DNA of 64,000 bases, from positions 214,191-278,190 of the forward strand of contig CAWDMC010000003.1 of the NCBI GenBank assembly GCA_963803295.1, in the 5' to 3' direction. This document shows positions 17,186 to 26,762 of this stretch, piece after piece. Numbering within the stretch: the stretch's first letter is position 1; every line of letters begins with the position of its first letter. The DNA comes from CAWDMC01 sp963803295. Its GTDB lineage: Bacteria; Acidobacteriota; Terriglobia; UBA7540. Under the pieces are notes generated by a model, which saw only the letters and a list, made by a program, of their open reading frames with translations, made no database searches and was not told the DNA's origin. The position numbers and the translations under genes are program-made.

Positions 17186-18781
17186 CTAGCGAATCACGCC
17201 TCGCTTCCAATCCTTCAGTATCTCCATCGCCGCGAGCCGCCCCGGCGCGCCCATAATCCCTCCACCGGGGTGCGTCGCAGATCCGCACATGTAGAGGTTT
17301 TGGACGGGAGTGCGATAGGCGGCCCAGCCCGGCACCGGCCGCAGGAAGAAAAGCTGCTCCAGCGATAGTTCGCCCTGGAAGATGTTGCCTTCAGTCAATC
17401 CCCACTCGCGATCGAGATCGAGCGGAGTCACTACTTGCCGCCCGACGATGATGTTCTTCAGGTTCGGTGCATACTCGGCCAGGGTGTCGATCACGTTGGC
17501 GCCGAAGGCTTCGCTTTGGTCGTCCCAATTGCTCTCGCGCAGCTTGAAGGGTGCATATTGCACAAAGCAGGAGAGCACGTGCTTGCCCGGCGGCGCCACG
17601 GAGGGGTCGGTGAGGCTCGGAATCACCATGTCGATGTACGGACGCCGCGAGAACCGGCCGTATTTGGCATCGTCATAAGCCCGCTCCATGTAGTCAAGGC
17701 TGGGCGAAATGGAAATCGCGCCGCGCAAATGAGCACCGGGACCCGGAAGACAGGTGAAGTCAGGCAGAGTGTCGAGCGCCAGGTTCACCTTGCCTGACGA
17801 TCCGCGGAACTTGTAGCGCCGCACTTCTTCAACGAAGTCGTCGGGCAACTGGGAAGGGTCAATCATCCGCAGGAAGGTGCGGTTGGGATCGACGCTCGAG
17901 CTCACAATATCGGCCAGAATCTCGTCGCCACTCTCCAGCACGACACCCCCGGCGCGATTCCCTTTCACGATGATCTTCGAGATAGAGGAGCGGGTGCGAA
18001 TCTCGACGCCAGCCTGTTGCGCTGCTGCGGCAATCGCGTTTGAGATTGCGCCGGTGCCCCCTCGCGCAAATCCCCAGGAACGGAAGGCGCCATCGATCTC
18101 ACCCATGTAGTGGTGCAGCAGTACGTAAGCGGTGCCGGGCGAGCGCACTCCCAGAAAAGTGCCGATGATTCCCGAGGCCGACATAGTGGCCTTCAGCACA
18201 TCGGTCTCGAACCACTGGTCGAGAAAGTCAGCAGCGCTCATGGTCATGAGCTGCACCTGGTTGTAGCGATCGCCGTCCGGCAGGTCGCGAAAACGCCTGC
18301 CCAGGAACAGTAGGCTGCGGATAGTCTCAAGTGAAAGCCGGGCGGGATTGGGCGGCGTCATACCGAGAATAGGCTTTACGAATCGGGCCATTTCTGCCAT
18401 GGCCTTGCCGTACTCGTCGTAAGCCTCGGCATCGAGCCGCGAATGCCGCGCGATCTCGCGGTGCGTCCGGGCATGATCGTTTACCCGCCAGAGGTAGTCG
18501 CCATTCGGCATCGGGGTGAAGGTGCCATCGAGCGGCAGGATCTCCAGGCCATGACGTGGCAAGTCGAGCTCGCGGATGATCTCCGGCCGCAGCAGGGATA
18601 CGACGTAGGAGCACACGGAAAACCTGAAGCCGGGAAAGATCTCCTCCGTCACCGCGGCGCCGCCCAGCACGTGACGGCGCTCGAGCACGAGCACGCGTTT
18701 GCCGGCGCGGGCGAGGTAGGCGGCGTTCACCAGGCCGTTGTGTCCTCCCCCTATCACGATGACGTCGTATTTCTGGGGCAT
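17186..18781 (-). CDS. FAD-dependent oxidoreductase, phytoene dehydrogenase-like (PYROXD2 type)
   Basis: 531 aa. The N-terminal dinucleotide-binding motif is 'DVIVIGGGHNGLVNAAYLARAG', followed by 'VLERRHVLGGAAVTEE'. The C-terminal flavin motif is 'NLYMCGSATHPGGGIMGAPGR'. The layout matches the phytoene desaturase/CrtI-like amine oxidase family, most like PYROXD2; no carotenoid genes are present, so a carotenoid role is not supported. It is divergent from the GcvT-like gene across 133 bp, which may be a shared control region. Substrate unknown. Confidence 0.88.
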   Translation of the reverse strand: MPQKYDVIVIGGGHNGLVNAAYLARAGKRVLVLERRHVLGGAAVTEEIFPGFRFSVCSYVVSLLRPEIIRELDLPRHGLEILPLDGTFTPMPNGDYLWRVNDHARTHREIARHSRLDAEAYDEYGKAMAEMARFVKPILGMTPPNPARLSLETIRSLLFLGRRFRDLPDGDRYNQVQLMTMSAADFLDQWFETDVLKATMSASGIIGTFLGVRSPGTAYVLLHHYMGEIDGAFRSWGFARGGTGAISNAIAAAAQQAGVEIRTRSSISKIIVKGNRAGGVVLESGDEILADIVSSSVDPNRTFLRMIDPSQLPDDFVEEVRRYKFRGSSGKVNLALDTLPDFTCLPGPGAHLRGAISISPSLDYMERAYDDAKYGRFSRRPYIDMVIPSLTDPSVAPPGKHVLSCFVQYAPFKLRESNWDDQSEAFGANVIDTLAEYAPNLKNIIVGRQVVTPLDLDREWGLTEGNIFQGELSLEQLFFLRPVPGWAAYRTPVQNLYMCGSATHPGGGIMGAPGRLAAMEILKDWKRGVIR

Positions 18782-18914
18782 GAGCTGCTGGTCCAGAGAG
18801 ATATCGAGGTGCGCTGACCATTCTATCGGGGCGAAGAGGATTTGTCAGCAGAAGGAAAGCCATGGCATAATGGGCAGTGAACTCAACCATTGACCCGCGC
18901 ACCCAGGAGCCGAC

Positions 18915-20114
18915 TTGCCCATCGGAACGGCGTTCCACGAACGGACCTTGGCGCTATGCGAAAGCCTGAACTATCGCGAATGGTCGGGCTATTACGCGGT
19001 CAGCGCCTACGAAACTCACCACGAACACGAATATAACGCCGTTCGCCAGGCGGCGGCGCTCATTGATATCTCGCCACTCTACAAGTATCGCCTTAGCGGC
19101 CGCGATTCGACGAAGCTGGTGAACCGTATCATCACCCGGGACGCTCACCAGCTGGACGTCGATCAAGTCATGTACTGCTGCTGGTGTGACGAGGACGGCA
19201 AAGTGATCGATGACGGGACGATCACGCGTCTGGATGACAACACCTATCGCTGGACGGCCGCAGATCCTAACCTGCGTTGGTTCACGCTAAACTCGGTCGG
19301 CCTGGAGGTCGAGATTGAAGATATCTCCGAGCAGATAGCGGCGTTGGCGGTGCAAGGGCCAACCTCAGCGAAGCTGCTCGGGAAAGTGGCGGACGCGCCC
19401 ATCGACCGGCTCAGGTACTTCCGTCTGGCTCACGGCTCGATTGCGGGCGTGCCTGTGGATATTTCCCGCACCGGATACACGGGCGATCTCGGCTATGAGA
19501 TTTGGATTCCCTGGGGTAACGCCGTCCGGATATGGGACGCGCTTATGGACGGGGGCCGCGAGTTCGACCTCCACCCGGCCGGGATGCTCGCGCTTGACGT
19601 GGCACGCATCGAGGCAGGATTAATCCTGATCGAAGTGGATTACACATCCAGCAAGCGAGCGCTGATCGAGTCGCAAAAGTACTTGCCCTATGAAATAGGC
19701 CTGGGACGACTGGTCCAATTTGACAAGGGCAATTTCGTGGGACGCCGGGCGCTTGAAGCCGCACGGAAGTCGGGCGGCCGGAGACGGCTGGTAGGTCTCG
19801 AGATCGATTGGAATGAAGTGGAAGACCGTTACGCCGAACTGGGTCTTGCGCCCCAGGTGCCGAGCACAGCCTCACGCCAGGCCGTGCCCGTCTTTTATCA
19901 GGATCGCCAAATCGGCAAGGCAACCTCGACGACCTGGTCGCCGGTCCTGAAGAAGATGATCGCGCTGGCCAGTGTCGCGGCTGACCACTCCGAGGAGAAC
20001 ACTCGACTGCGGATCGAACTCACGGTGGAAGCGATCCGCCATAGAGTCGCAGCTACGGTAGTGAGTCTGCCGTTTTTCAATCCGCCGCGCAAGCGGGCAA
20101 CGCCCCCGTTTTGA
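18915..20114 (+). CDS. GcvT-like aminomethyltransferase family protein
   Basis: 399 aa starting at TTG 18915, with AGGAG 7 nt upstream. It shows folate-binding GcvT/YgfZ-like features: 'AAALIDISPLYKYRLSGRD' near the N-terminus, 'ISRTGYTGDLGYEIWIP', 'LALDVARIEAGL' and the C-terminal barrel 'NFVGRRALEAARKSGG'. No glycine cleavage partners (gcvH, gcvP) are nearby, so a demethylase or aminomethyltransferase acting on another amine is likely. It is divergent from the PYROXD2-like oxidoreductase, and 43 bp upstream of the DUF4149-like gene. Confidence 0.85.
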   Translation: MPIGTAFHERTLALCESLNYREWSGYYAVSAYETHHEHEYNAVRQAAALIDISPLYKYRLSGRDSTKLVNRIITRDAHQLDVDQVMYCCWCDEDGKVIDDGTITRLDDNTYRWTAADPNLRWFTLNSVGLEVEIEDISEQIAALAVQGPTSAKLLGKVADAPIDRLRYFRLAHGSIAGVPVDISRTGYTGDLGYEIWIPWGNAVRIWDALMDGGREFDLHPAGMLALDVARIEAGLILIEVDYTSSKRALIESQKYLPYEIGLGRLVQFDKGNFVGRRALEAARKSGGRRRLVGLEIDWNEVEDRYAELGLAPQVPSTASRQAVPVFYQDRQIGKATSTTWSPVLKKMIALASVAADHSEENTRLRIELTVEAIRHRVAATVVSLPFFNPPRKRATPPF

Positions 20115-20157
20115 GCGGCGCGTTTAAGGCCCACCATTCGGGGTTTGGAGACCGGGA

Positions 20158-20679
20158 ATGTGTCGAGCGCAAGTTTTTGCCGTAGCCTTGCTAGGCGTGT
20201 GGATAGGCCTGACTCTCGCCATGTGGTTTGCCGCCACGCGAAGCTTTCGCACGGCGAACCGCGTGCTTGAATCGCCAGTTTCTGAGTTTGAAGCGACGAT
20301 AAGGCCGCTGGGGCAGGAGCGCGCGCGGATGGTGCTGCGCCACCTTGCCTCTGAGATCAACCGCGCCTATTTTTTCACCTATGGCTGGGCACAATTTCTG
20401 CTTGCAGTCATGCTGCTCGGTCTTGCGCTACTGCGATCGCCGCGTGATGTCACCGGCGTTATCCTTGCCGCAGCAATGCTCGGGCTGGTGCTTGTGCTAA
20501 CCTTTGTGATCCAGCCGCGGATTGTGGAGATCGGCCGTACTCTCGATTTCGTGGCCAGGGATCCCGCTCCGGCGGCAATGCCGCGCTTCTGGAGACTGCA
20601 CGGGGCTTTTACGGCGCTTGATGGAACCAAACTGGTGGCCGCATTGGTGCTTTTGGCGCGCTGGATCTGGAAAGGATAG
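20158..20679 (+). CDS. DUF4149-like integral membrane protein
   Basis: 173 aa, four predicted transmembrane segments: residues 5-25, about 75-92, 98-118 and 153-170. The pattern 'FRLHGAF'-like (FWRLHGAFTALDGTKLVAAL) near the C-terminus resembles DUF4149/TMEM205-type proteins. The ATG follows TTGGAG by 8 nt. It probably shares a transcript with the preceding GcvT-like gene. Function is not known for the family. Confidence 0.7.
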   Translation: MCRAQVFAVALLGVWIGLTLAMWFAATRSFRTANRVLESPVSEFEATIRPLGQERARMVLRHLASEINRAYFFTYGWAQFLLAVMLLGLALLRSPRDVTGVILAAAMLGLVLVLTFVIQPRIVEIGRTLDFVARDPAPAAMPRFWRLHGAFTALDGTKLVAALVLLARWIWKG

Positions 20680-20753
20680 CGCTCCGCGGCGGTGCACCCA
20701 CGCCTGGCCCAGCACCCGGGACTGTAGTCGGATCCGGAAGGTCCTACGCGCGA

Positions 20754-20933
20754 TTACTGGTTATTGCGGGTGGCGACGCTACTCACTCGCGCCGGTGCTG
20801 CTCCGCCACGTTCATCAATCACAACCCTGGGCTTCCTGGCGACCTCAGAAAGAGTCTTGGACGGGACTTTCTCTTCGGCAGAATCCTGGCTGGCACTCTC
20901 AGCATTTGGATCGGTGGTCTTGGGATCGTCCAT
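20754..20933 (-). CDS. Small hydrophilic protein, function unknown
   Basis: A 59-aa frame beginning 'MDDPKTTDPNAESASQD', acidic at the start and basic at the end. The ATG at 20933 is preceded by AAGGAG with 8-nt spacing, which is the main reason to call it. There is no signal peptide or known domain. It is convergent with the DUF4149-like gene. The next 267 bp to the left end of the following gene show nothing else. Confidence 0.5.
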   Translation of the reverse strand: MDDPKTTDPNAESASQDSAEEKVPSKTLSEVARKPRVVIDERGGAAPARVSSVATRNNQ

Positions 20934-21209
20934 CTCACACACTCCTTAGGCTGTCAGACTATCGAAGTTAGCTTACCTCAAGACGGGCTATGATGTCCCG
21001 TTCAATGTACAGCCATCGGTGCGGTCGGATGATCCCTGCCTGCGGTTCTAACCAATAATATGAATAGATTCGACTGCTGGTTGTGAATTCTGCCGCCTCG
21101 AACCATCGAGGCGCCTTGGGGCCCAGAACCCGGTGTCCAGGCCCGAAAAGGAACGCTGTGCTCGGCCGGCTGCGGTTACCCGACACAAGACCTAGCCGAG
21201 CGGATCAGC

Positions 21210-21431
21210 TTATTTGTTGCTCGGCGTTGTGGCGGTCGAACCCGTATTCGTTTTCGTTGCAGCCTTGGTTGAGTGTTTGCGATGCTTCCGGTTCTTGTGA
21301 ACCTTCGCGGTTGTCGACGTTGTCTCCTGAGCCTTGGGAGTTTGCTTGGAGACCTTCGTCTTCGCAAAACCCGGAAGTGCCAAGGCTGATGCCAAGGCAA
21401 GCGTAGAAAGTATCGTCAGAGTTTTCTTCAT
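21210..21431 (-). CDS. Small secreted Lys/Thr-rich protein
   Basis: 73 aa from ATG 21431; AAGGAG lies 11 nt upstream. A clear signal peptide (KKTLTILSTLALASALALPGFA) is followed by a very basic, low-complexity mature part rich in K, T, S and H (KVHKNRKHRKHSTKAATK). Short secreted basic proteins of this build are common in soil bacteria, without known function. The open frame continues upstream to 21602, but that part lacks family character. Confidence 0.65.
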   Translation of the reverse strand: MKKTLTILSTLALASALALPGFAKTKVSKQTPKAQETTSTTAKVHKNRKHRKHSTKAATKTNTGSTATTPSNK

Positions 21432-21829
21432 GGTTGGTAAATCTCCTTCTGGCACAATGGCCACCCTCCCCATGTGCAAGACGTATGCCAAATCCATCTG
21501 AGCCTGCAATGGCACAAAGCTGAAAGCACTTAACCTCGGAGCCGAGGACCGCAGCGTCTTCGGACGCGCATGCCGCATCTCGCTACACACGATTTGGGTC
21601 ACGTATTCAGGTATTGAGTGCCGATCTCGGTTTGAGGATACACTTGGTCTACGGCTTAGTTATTCGTCTGCGCCGTTTGAAGCGGATTCCGCCGAGTGCC
21701 ATCCACCGGGCCTGTCCCATCTGTAGTGTGGCGATTGAAACTGCGTAAGATGAGGGCCTTTGCTGGACGAACTTTGCTAAACTGGGCACCCTTAAGTTGG
21801 TCGCCTGTGAGAGGGAAAGGAGTGGGCCC
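21432..21829. other. Intergenic region, nothing recognised
   Basis: About 400 bp between the divergent small secreted protein gene and the nucleoside hydrolase. Open frames here are short and have no ribosome binding site. Promoters for both genes must lie here, but I see no consensus element I can defend. Confidence 0.5.
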
Positions 21830-22780
21830 ATGCCCAAACAAGTCTTACTCGTGATCGCAGCGGTCACCATACTCGTGGCTGAGGGCTGGAGTGCCCCATC
21901 GCCCCAGATCCCCGACAACCAGCCGCCCGTCCCGATAGTGCTGGATACCGATATCGGCAGCGACATTGACGATGCCTTTGCGCTGGCGTTGATCCTCAAG
22001 AGCCCGGAACTGGACCTGCTTGGCGTGACCACGGCCAGCGGTGACACTGCCGCGCGCGCCCGCATCGCCGCCAAACTGCTGACTGAAGCCGGTCGCCCTG
22101 ATGTGCCGGTGGCGGCCGGAGACGGCTGTCAGCCGCTGCCGCTGGCGCAGGGGCGATGGGCGGACGGATTCGTGAGCGCCCAGATTCACAGTGAAGGTGC
22201 CGCTCAGTTGTTTGCGGAAGTAACGGCGGGGTGGGCGGAAAACACAATTACTTTGGTGGCCATCGGACCGCTCACGAATGTCGCCCATTACGTGAGCGAT
22301 CCGGCTAAGGCACGGAAGATCAAGAGCATTGTTCTGATGGGCGGATCGGTGCGCTGGGGTTACGGCCAGAGCCTTACACCCGTTGCCGAGTACAACATCG
22401 CGCAGGACCCTAAAGCGGCCCAGGCTGTCTTCAACTCCGGGGTTCCGATCGTGATGGCGCCACTCGATGTCACGGCGATGCTCAAGATGGATGGAGCGGC
22501 GCGTCACCGTATGTTCACCCAGCTCACCCCGCTTTCGAACGGCATCGCCTTGTTGTACCACCTGTGGGGCGGAGTGGACCCGATCCTGTTCGACGCGATG
22601 GCTGTGGGTTTGGTGATCGATCCGACGCTCTGCCAAGCCGAACAGTTGACAATCCAGGTGGACGATAAGGGATTCACACGGGAGGTCAAAGGCAAGGCGC
22701 CCAATGCGACCGTGGGCGTTCACACAGACGCCAAGCGTTTTCTTGACTTCTTCTTGGCGCGGGTTGCGCCGCAACCCTGA
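21830..22780 (+). CDS. Nucleoside hydrolase (IUNH family), exported
   Basis: 316 aa from ATG 21830, with AAAGGAG 7 nt upstream. A signal peptide (VLLVIAAVTILVAEGWSA) comes first. The family calcium-binding motif is 'IVLDTDIGSDIDDAFAL'; further conserved blocks are 'TLVAIGPLTNVAHYV', 'IKSIVLMGGSV', 'EYNIAQDPKAAQAVF' and 'PILFDAMAV'. It hydrolyses the N-glycosidic bond of ribonucleosides, here probably in the periplasm for salvage. It has no operon partner. Confidence 0.92.
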   Translation: MPKQVLLVIAAVTILVAEGWSAPSPQIPDNQPPVPIVLDTDIGSDIDDAFALALILKSPELDLLGVTTASGDTAARARIAAKLLTEAGRPDVPVAAGDGCQPLPLAQGRWADGFVSAQIHSEGAAQLFAEVTAGWAENTITLVAIGPLTNVAHYVSDPAKARKIKSIVLMGGSVRWGYGQSLTPVAEYNIAQDPKAAQAVFNSGVPIVMAPLDVTAMLKMDGAARHRMFTQLTPLSNGIALLYHLWGGVDPILFDAMAVGLVIDPTLCQAEQLTIQVDDKGFTREVKGKAPNATVGVHTDAKRFLDFFLARVAPQP

Positions 22781-23130
22781 TCCAAACTCCTAGTGGAGCA
22801 GGTTGTCTATTCTGTCATCGCTGAATTTGATCTGTTGAAAACAAAGGTGTTGAACTTAATTGGAGGCGATACGTGTGACAAAGATATTTCCACTTTGCCC
22901 TTAGGTGCTTTATATTTGATGACCTGCGTCTCCGGCGGTCGGCTGGAACATCTAGGGGGTAGGGCCTTTGATGGTTCCTGGTTGACCGCGATTGGCGTCC
23001 CTGCGGTTTGGATGGGCTAAACGTGATAGACACAGTTAACCGGCGTTAGCCTAAGCGGGAGCATGGGCTCTCGCGTGCCGTTCATGATCGTGCCATAACA
23101 GACAAGGACCCGAGTCCCAAAAGAGGAAGA
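22781..23130. other. Intergenic region, nothing recognised
   Basis: 350 bp with lower GC than its surroundings (about 22800-22920). A 75-codon frame at 22793 has no ribosome binding site or family resemblance. I see no RNA motif or repeat. Confidence 0.5.
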
Positions 23131-24873
23131 ATGATCGAGATATCGGATATACACAGGATCGCCTACTTCTCGATGGAAATCGCCCTTGAGCCTTCGATAC
23201 CGACTTACTCCGGAGGACTTGGCGTGCTGGCTGGCGACACTCTGCGCTCTGCCGCCGACCTGGGAGTGCCAATGGTCGCCTGCACTTTGCTGCACCGAAA
23301 AGGGTACTTCGATCAGCAGATTGACAGCGAGGGCAATCAGAGCGAGCGGCCGGTGGACTGGAATCCCGAAAGCTTGCTGGAACCTATGGAACCCCCAGCC
23401 GCGATCACCATTGAAGGCCGCAAAGTGGTTGTACGCGCTTGGCGGTACCAGATCCACGGCGTTACCGGGCATATCGTGCCGGTGTACCTGCTTGATACCG
23501 ACTTGCCTGAAAACGACGAGTGGGATCGGACCCTCACCGACTATCTCTATGGCGGCGACCAGCGCTATCGCCTCTGCCAGGAGGCGGTTCTGGGCATGGG
23601 CGGCGTGGCTGTCCTTTGTGCGCTTGGCCACTGTAATCTCGAGACATACCACATGAACGAAGGGCACGCTGCGTTGCTAGGATTAGCGCTGGTAGAGAAG
23701 GGTCTCGAAGGACGAACTTGGAGCCAAGCCACCCGTGAAGATCTGCTCAACTTGCAGCGGAAGTGCGTTTTTACTACGCATACGCCGGTTCCGGCCGGTC
23801 ATGACCAGTTCCCTCGGGAGCTTGTTATTCAGGTGCTCGGCGAAGAACGCGCTGCCGCTCTCGAGCGCGCTGAGTGCTTCCAAGGCGGCAGGCTGAACAT
23901 GACCTACGTAGCCTTGCGCTCGTCGCACTATATTAACGGCGTGGCCATGCACCACGGGGAAGTCTCGCGCGGCATGTTTCCCAATTACCCTATCCGGGCC
24001 ATCACCAACGGCGTCCATGCTCTTACCTGGACCTCTCCTGCTTTCCGTTCTCTTTACGATCGTCACATGCCGGAGTGGCGCCACGATAATCTCTATCTCC
24101 GCTACGCCATCGGCATGGCGCTCGAAGAAATCCAGCAAGCGCATCTCGAGTCGAAGCGCGCCTTGTTCGAGGCGATTCGCACTAAAACCGGCGCCAAGCT
24201 CAGCGAGGAAGTTCTCACCATTGGGTTCGCCCGTCGCGCTACCGCTTACAAGCGACCTGGACTTTTCTTCTCCGATCCGGAACGTCTGCGCTACATCGCG
24301 CGTTACGTGGGGCCGCTCCAGGTGGTCTATGCGGGTAAAGCACATCCCAAGGATACCGGTGGGAAAGCTTGGATCCACCGCGTCTTTGAAGCCGCTGACT
24401 CCTTGAAAGACGTGATCCGGGTGGTCTATGTGGAAAACTATGACATGCGCTGGGGACGATTGATCAGCAGTGGAGTGGATCTGTGGATGAATACGCCCCA
24501 GCGGCCGGAAGAAGCCTCAGGGACCAGTGGGATGAAGGCTGCTCTAAATGGAGTTCCCAGCTTCAGCGTGCTCGACGGCTGGTGGATTGAGGGTCACATC
24601 GAGGGCGTAACCGGTTGGGCTGTGGGTAATGGAGAGGAGTATCCCCAGGACGATGCTGCCGATGCCAACAACCTTTACGATAAACTTGAAAGAACCATCA
24701 TGCCCATGTTCTACCAACGGCCGACAGCCTATGCCCAGATCATGCGCTCGGCCATCGCCCTGAACGGTTCGTTTTTCAATACCCAACGCATGTTGTCGCA
24801 ATACATCGTGAACGCCTACTTCCCTGAAGTCGAGCAACCCACCGAAGAAGAATCGCACGCGCTGAGTGCGTAA
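23131..24873 (+). CDS. glgP: Alpha-glucan (glycogen/maltodextrin) phosphorylase
   Basis: Phosphorolytic removal of glucose-1-phosphate from alpha-1,4-glucans. The 580-aa form is the short bacterial/archaeal type. Seen blocks: 'IAYFSMEIALEPSIPTYSGG' with 'GVLAGDTLRSAADLGVPM' (N-terminus), 'YHMNEGHAALL', 'THTPVPAGHDQF', 'FARRATAYKRPGL', and 'EASGTSGMKAALNGVPSFSV', the pyridoxal-phosphate/phosphate region of GT35. The ATG follows AAGAGGAAG. No other glycogen genes adjoin. Confidence 0.93.
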   Translation: MIEISDIHRIAYFSMEIALEPSIPTYSGGLGVLAGDTLRSAADLGVPMVACTLLHRKGYFDQQIDSEGNQSERPVDWNPESLLEPMEPPAAITIEGRKVVVRAWRYQIHGVTGHIVPVYLLDTDLPENDEWDRTLTDYLYGGDQRYRLCQEAVLGMGGVAVLCALGHCNLETYHMNEGHAALLGLALVEKGLEGRTWSQATREDLLNLQRKCVFTTHTPVPAGHDQFPRELVIQVLGEERAAALERAECFQGGRLNMTYVALRSSHYINGVAMHHGEVSRGMFPNYPIRAITNGVHALTWTSPAFRSLYDRHMPEWRHDNLYLRYAIGMALEEIQQAHLESKRALFEAIRTKTGAKLSEEVLTIGFARRATAYKRPGLFFSDPERLRYIARYVGPLQVVYAGKAHPKDTGGKAWIHRVFEAADSLKDVIRVVYVENYDMRWGRLISSGVDLWMNTPQRPEEASGTSGMKAALNGVPSFSVLDGWWIEGHIEGVTGWAVGNGEEYPQDDAADANNLYDKLERTIMPMFYQRPTAYAQIMRSAIALNGSFFNTQRMLSQYIVNAYFPEVEQPTEEESHALSA

Positions 24874-24890
24874 AGCTGTCACGGACGCTC

Positions 24891-26600
24891 CTATTGCGTA
24901 TGCCGGCTAATGACCTGGACCTCTACCTTGAGCTTGGCCCCGGCGATTACGCGTGCCGGCGTAGCCTGATCCTCCAGTGGCAACAGGAAATCGGGGTCCT
25001 GGTAAGCGCCATACTCCACCTTATCCCAGGCAAAAAGTTCGTAGTCACCTGGCGGAATGCCGTCGAAGCTGAACCCGCCGTCCTGCCCGGAATTGCCGAT
25101 CTTGTACAGGCGAGTTCGGTCGCGATGGGTGGGGTCAGGTACTAGAACCACAGTGGCGTTCGGAAACGCCTTGTGATCATGCATGGCTGCGCCGCTCACT
25201 TCCCCACCCGCGCCGCTGATCACCAGTTCAAGGGTACCAGGCAAGCCTGCCTGCTTCACGTTCAAGCCGTTGTCGAGCGCTTCCTCGCTTCCCAGGTGGG
25301 CTGCCTTCAGGTAGTCCGGAGCAGGCAAGCAGCAGAGGTTGACGTCATAGGAGCCATCGGGCACCTGTTTCAGGGTAAAGCCCCCGTCGGCTTCAACTGT
25401 AGCCGGCTGAACCCCGCCTTGCGACGCGTCGCGAGGGTTCAAGCTGACCTGCATTCCCTTAAGGTTGAGATCGAGATTACCCTCGGAACGAACGAATCCA
25501 TGGATGACCGCACCAGGGCCCACCACCACATTCAGCCCATCCAGATTCGAGCCGCCCACGTCGACCTTCTGCTTGCCCGAGTAATTGTTGGCTCCATCGA
25601 AAAGCTGGGCCAACACCACGTAGGATCCCGGCGGCACGTTCAAGATCTGAAAAGTCCCATCGGCGGGGTTAGTTAACGCCTGGTGGTAGAAATTGGCTCC
25701 ACCCTCAGACTGGACCAGCGTGACATTCCAGCCTACGCCAGGACGACTGGAAGGCACGTGACCGGTGATACGACCGCTGACTCTCACGGCCGGGATAGGC
25801 GAGAGGCTTAGATCGACAGCGGGCGTTTCCTCTCCTGCTCGGACGTCGATCGGCTGGGCCCCCGAAGGCTCGACAGAACCCGGGTAATAGATGGGCACGT
25901 AAGTAGCGGGTGGATCGTCACTGGGGAGACTCTGGTTCCAGTCGTTGTAAATTGCCGCTACATAGTATTTTCTAGCTTGAAGCCCTGTCAGGCGGTACTC
26001 ACCCATATCATTGCTGCTGCAGCCACTCACATTCTGCAACTCGCGGCGCCCATTCACGTAGCGCCACTCCATAGCCTGCACGTTGGCGCCCGCCAAGGGT
26101 TCGCCATCCTCGTCGTAGACATGCCCGGCGATAACACCAGTGGGCATGAGGCGAAATACCACATCGCTTTTGTGGTCGCCCGCCTTCAGTTCCAGCAACT
26201 TCATGGGATCGTCCTGCGACTCCTGGCCGTAGGCGCGTCCGAGATAACCGTTGCGGCTCGCCCACAGGTTGTATGTGCCCGCATCCAGGCTGGGGAAGAC
26301 GAAACGGCCACTCGAGTCGGTGCGCGCCTGGCGCTGGGTGTTAGACATCCCGATTTGCTGAATCACACCGGGAGGCGTATCGGTTCTTTGCAGGGACACC
26401 TCGGCCTTCTTCACCGGCTGGCCGGTCGAGGCATTCAGCACCACACCTTCCAGAACGCATTTCTCTTGCGTCTGAGGCGCAATGCCGTTGGCATTGGGCG
26501 AGTTGCCCGGCGCAGCCTGGGCAAGGGTCTGAAAGGGCCTACCTGAGACCGATCCGGCAGATGCCGTGATGAGCAACAGGCCCAGGGCAATGGTCTTCAT
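24891..26600 (-). CDS. Exported protein with carboxypeptidase-regulatory-like (CarboxypepD_reg) domains
   Basis: 569 aa from ATG 26600, placed by GGAGGAG 4 nt upstream; the frame is open to 26753. A signal peptide (KTIALGLLLITASAGSVSG) is followed by several beta-sandwich repeats of the CarboxypepD_reg/SD-repeat kind: 'LEGVVLNASTGQPVKKAEVS', 'SSGRFVFPSLDAGTYNLWAS', 'GTFQILNVPPGSYVVLA', 'GGFSFDGIPPGDYELFAW'. No TonB plug or barrel follows. These proteins are numerous in Acidobacteriota and are thought to act at the surface; the role is unknown. Confidence 0.82.
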   Translation of the reverse strand: MKTIALGLLLITASAGSVSGRPFQTLAQAAPGNSPNANGIAPQTQEKCVLEGVVLNASTGQPVKKAEVSLQRTDTPPGVIQQIGMSNTQRQARTDSSGRFVFPSLDAGTYNLWASRNGYLGRAYGQESQDDPMKLLELKAGDHKSDVVFRLMPTGVIAGHVYDEDGEPLAGANVQAMEWRYVNGRRELQNVSGCSSNDMGEYRLTGLQARKYYVAAIYNDWNQSLPSDDPPATYVPIYYPGSVEPSGAQPIDVRAGEETPAVDLSLSPIPAVRVSGRITGHVPSSRPGVGWNVTLVQSEGGANFYHQALTNPADGTFQILNVPPGSYVVLAQLFDGANNYSGKQKVDVGGSNLDGLNVVVGPGAVIHGFVRSEGNLDLNLKGMQVSLNPRDASQGGVQPATVEADGGFTLKQVPDGSYDVNLCCLPAPDYLKAAHLGSEEALDNGLNVKQAGLPGTLELVISGAGGEVSGAAMHDHKAFPNATVVLVPDPTHRDRTRLYKIGNSGQDGGFSFDGIPPGDYELFAWDKVEYGAYQDPDFLLPLEDQATPARVIAGAKLKVEVQVISRHTQ

Positions 26601-26762
26601 CCCGCTCCTCCGGAACTTTCCCGCTATACCAGAGATGCCTGGTTCGGAACGGGCGTTGTGTCCAGGGGCGTTGTGGCGTTGTGGCTGGAAATGGGGAAGG
26701 ACGGCAATTCGGCCTGAATTAACACTTGACCAGCCATACGCCGGGCATCGCATCGTTGGCGA

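Noticed and set aside
17186..18781. Carotenoid (phytoene desaturase) gene
   Set aside because: The FAD motifs are shared with CrtI, but the PYROXD2-like length and the absence of crtB or other carotenoid genes argue against it.
22793..23020. 75-codon plus-strand frame
   Set aside because: No ribosome binding site, no family resemblance, in an AT-richer gap; likely chance.
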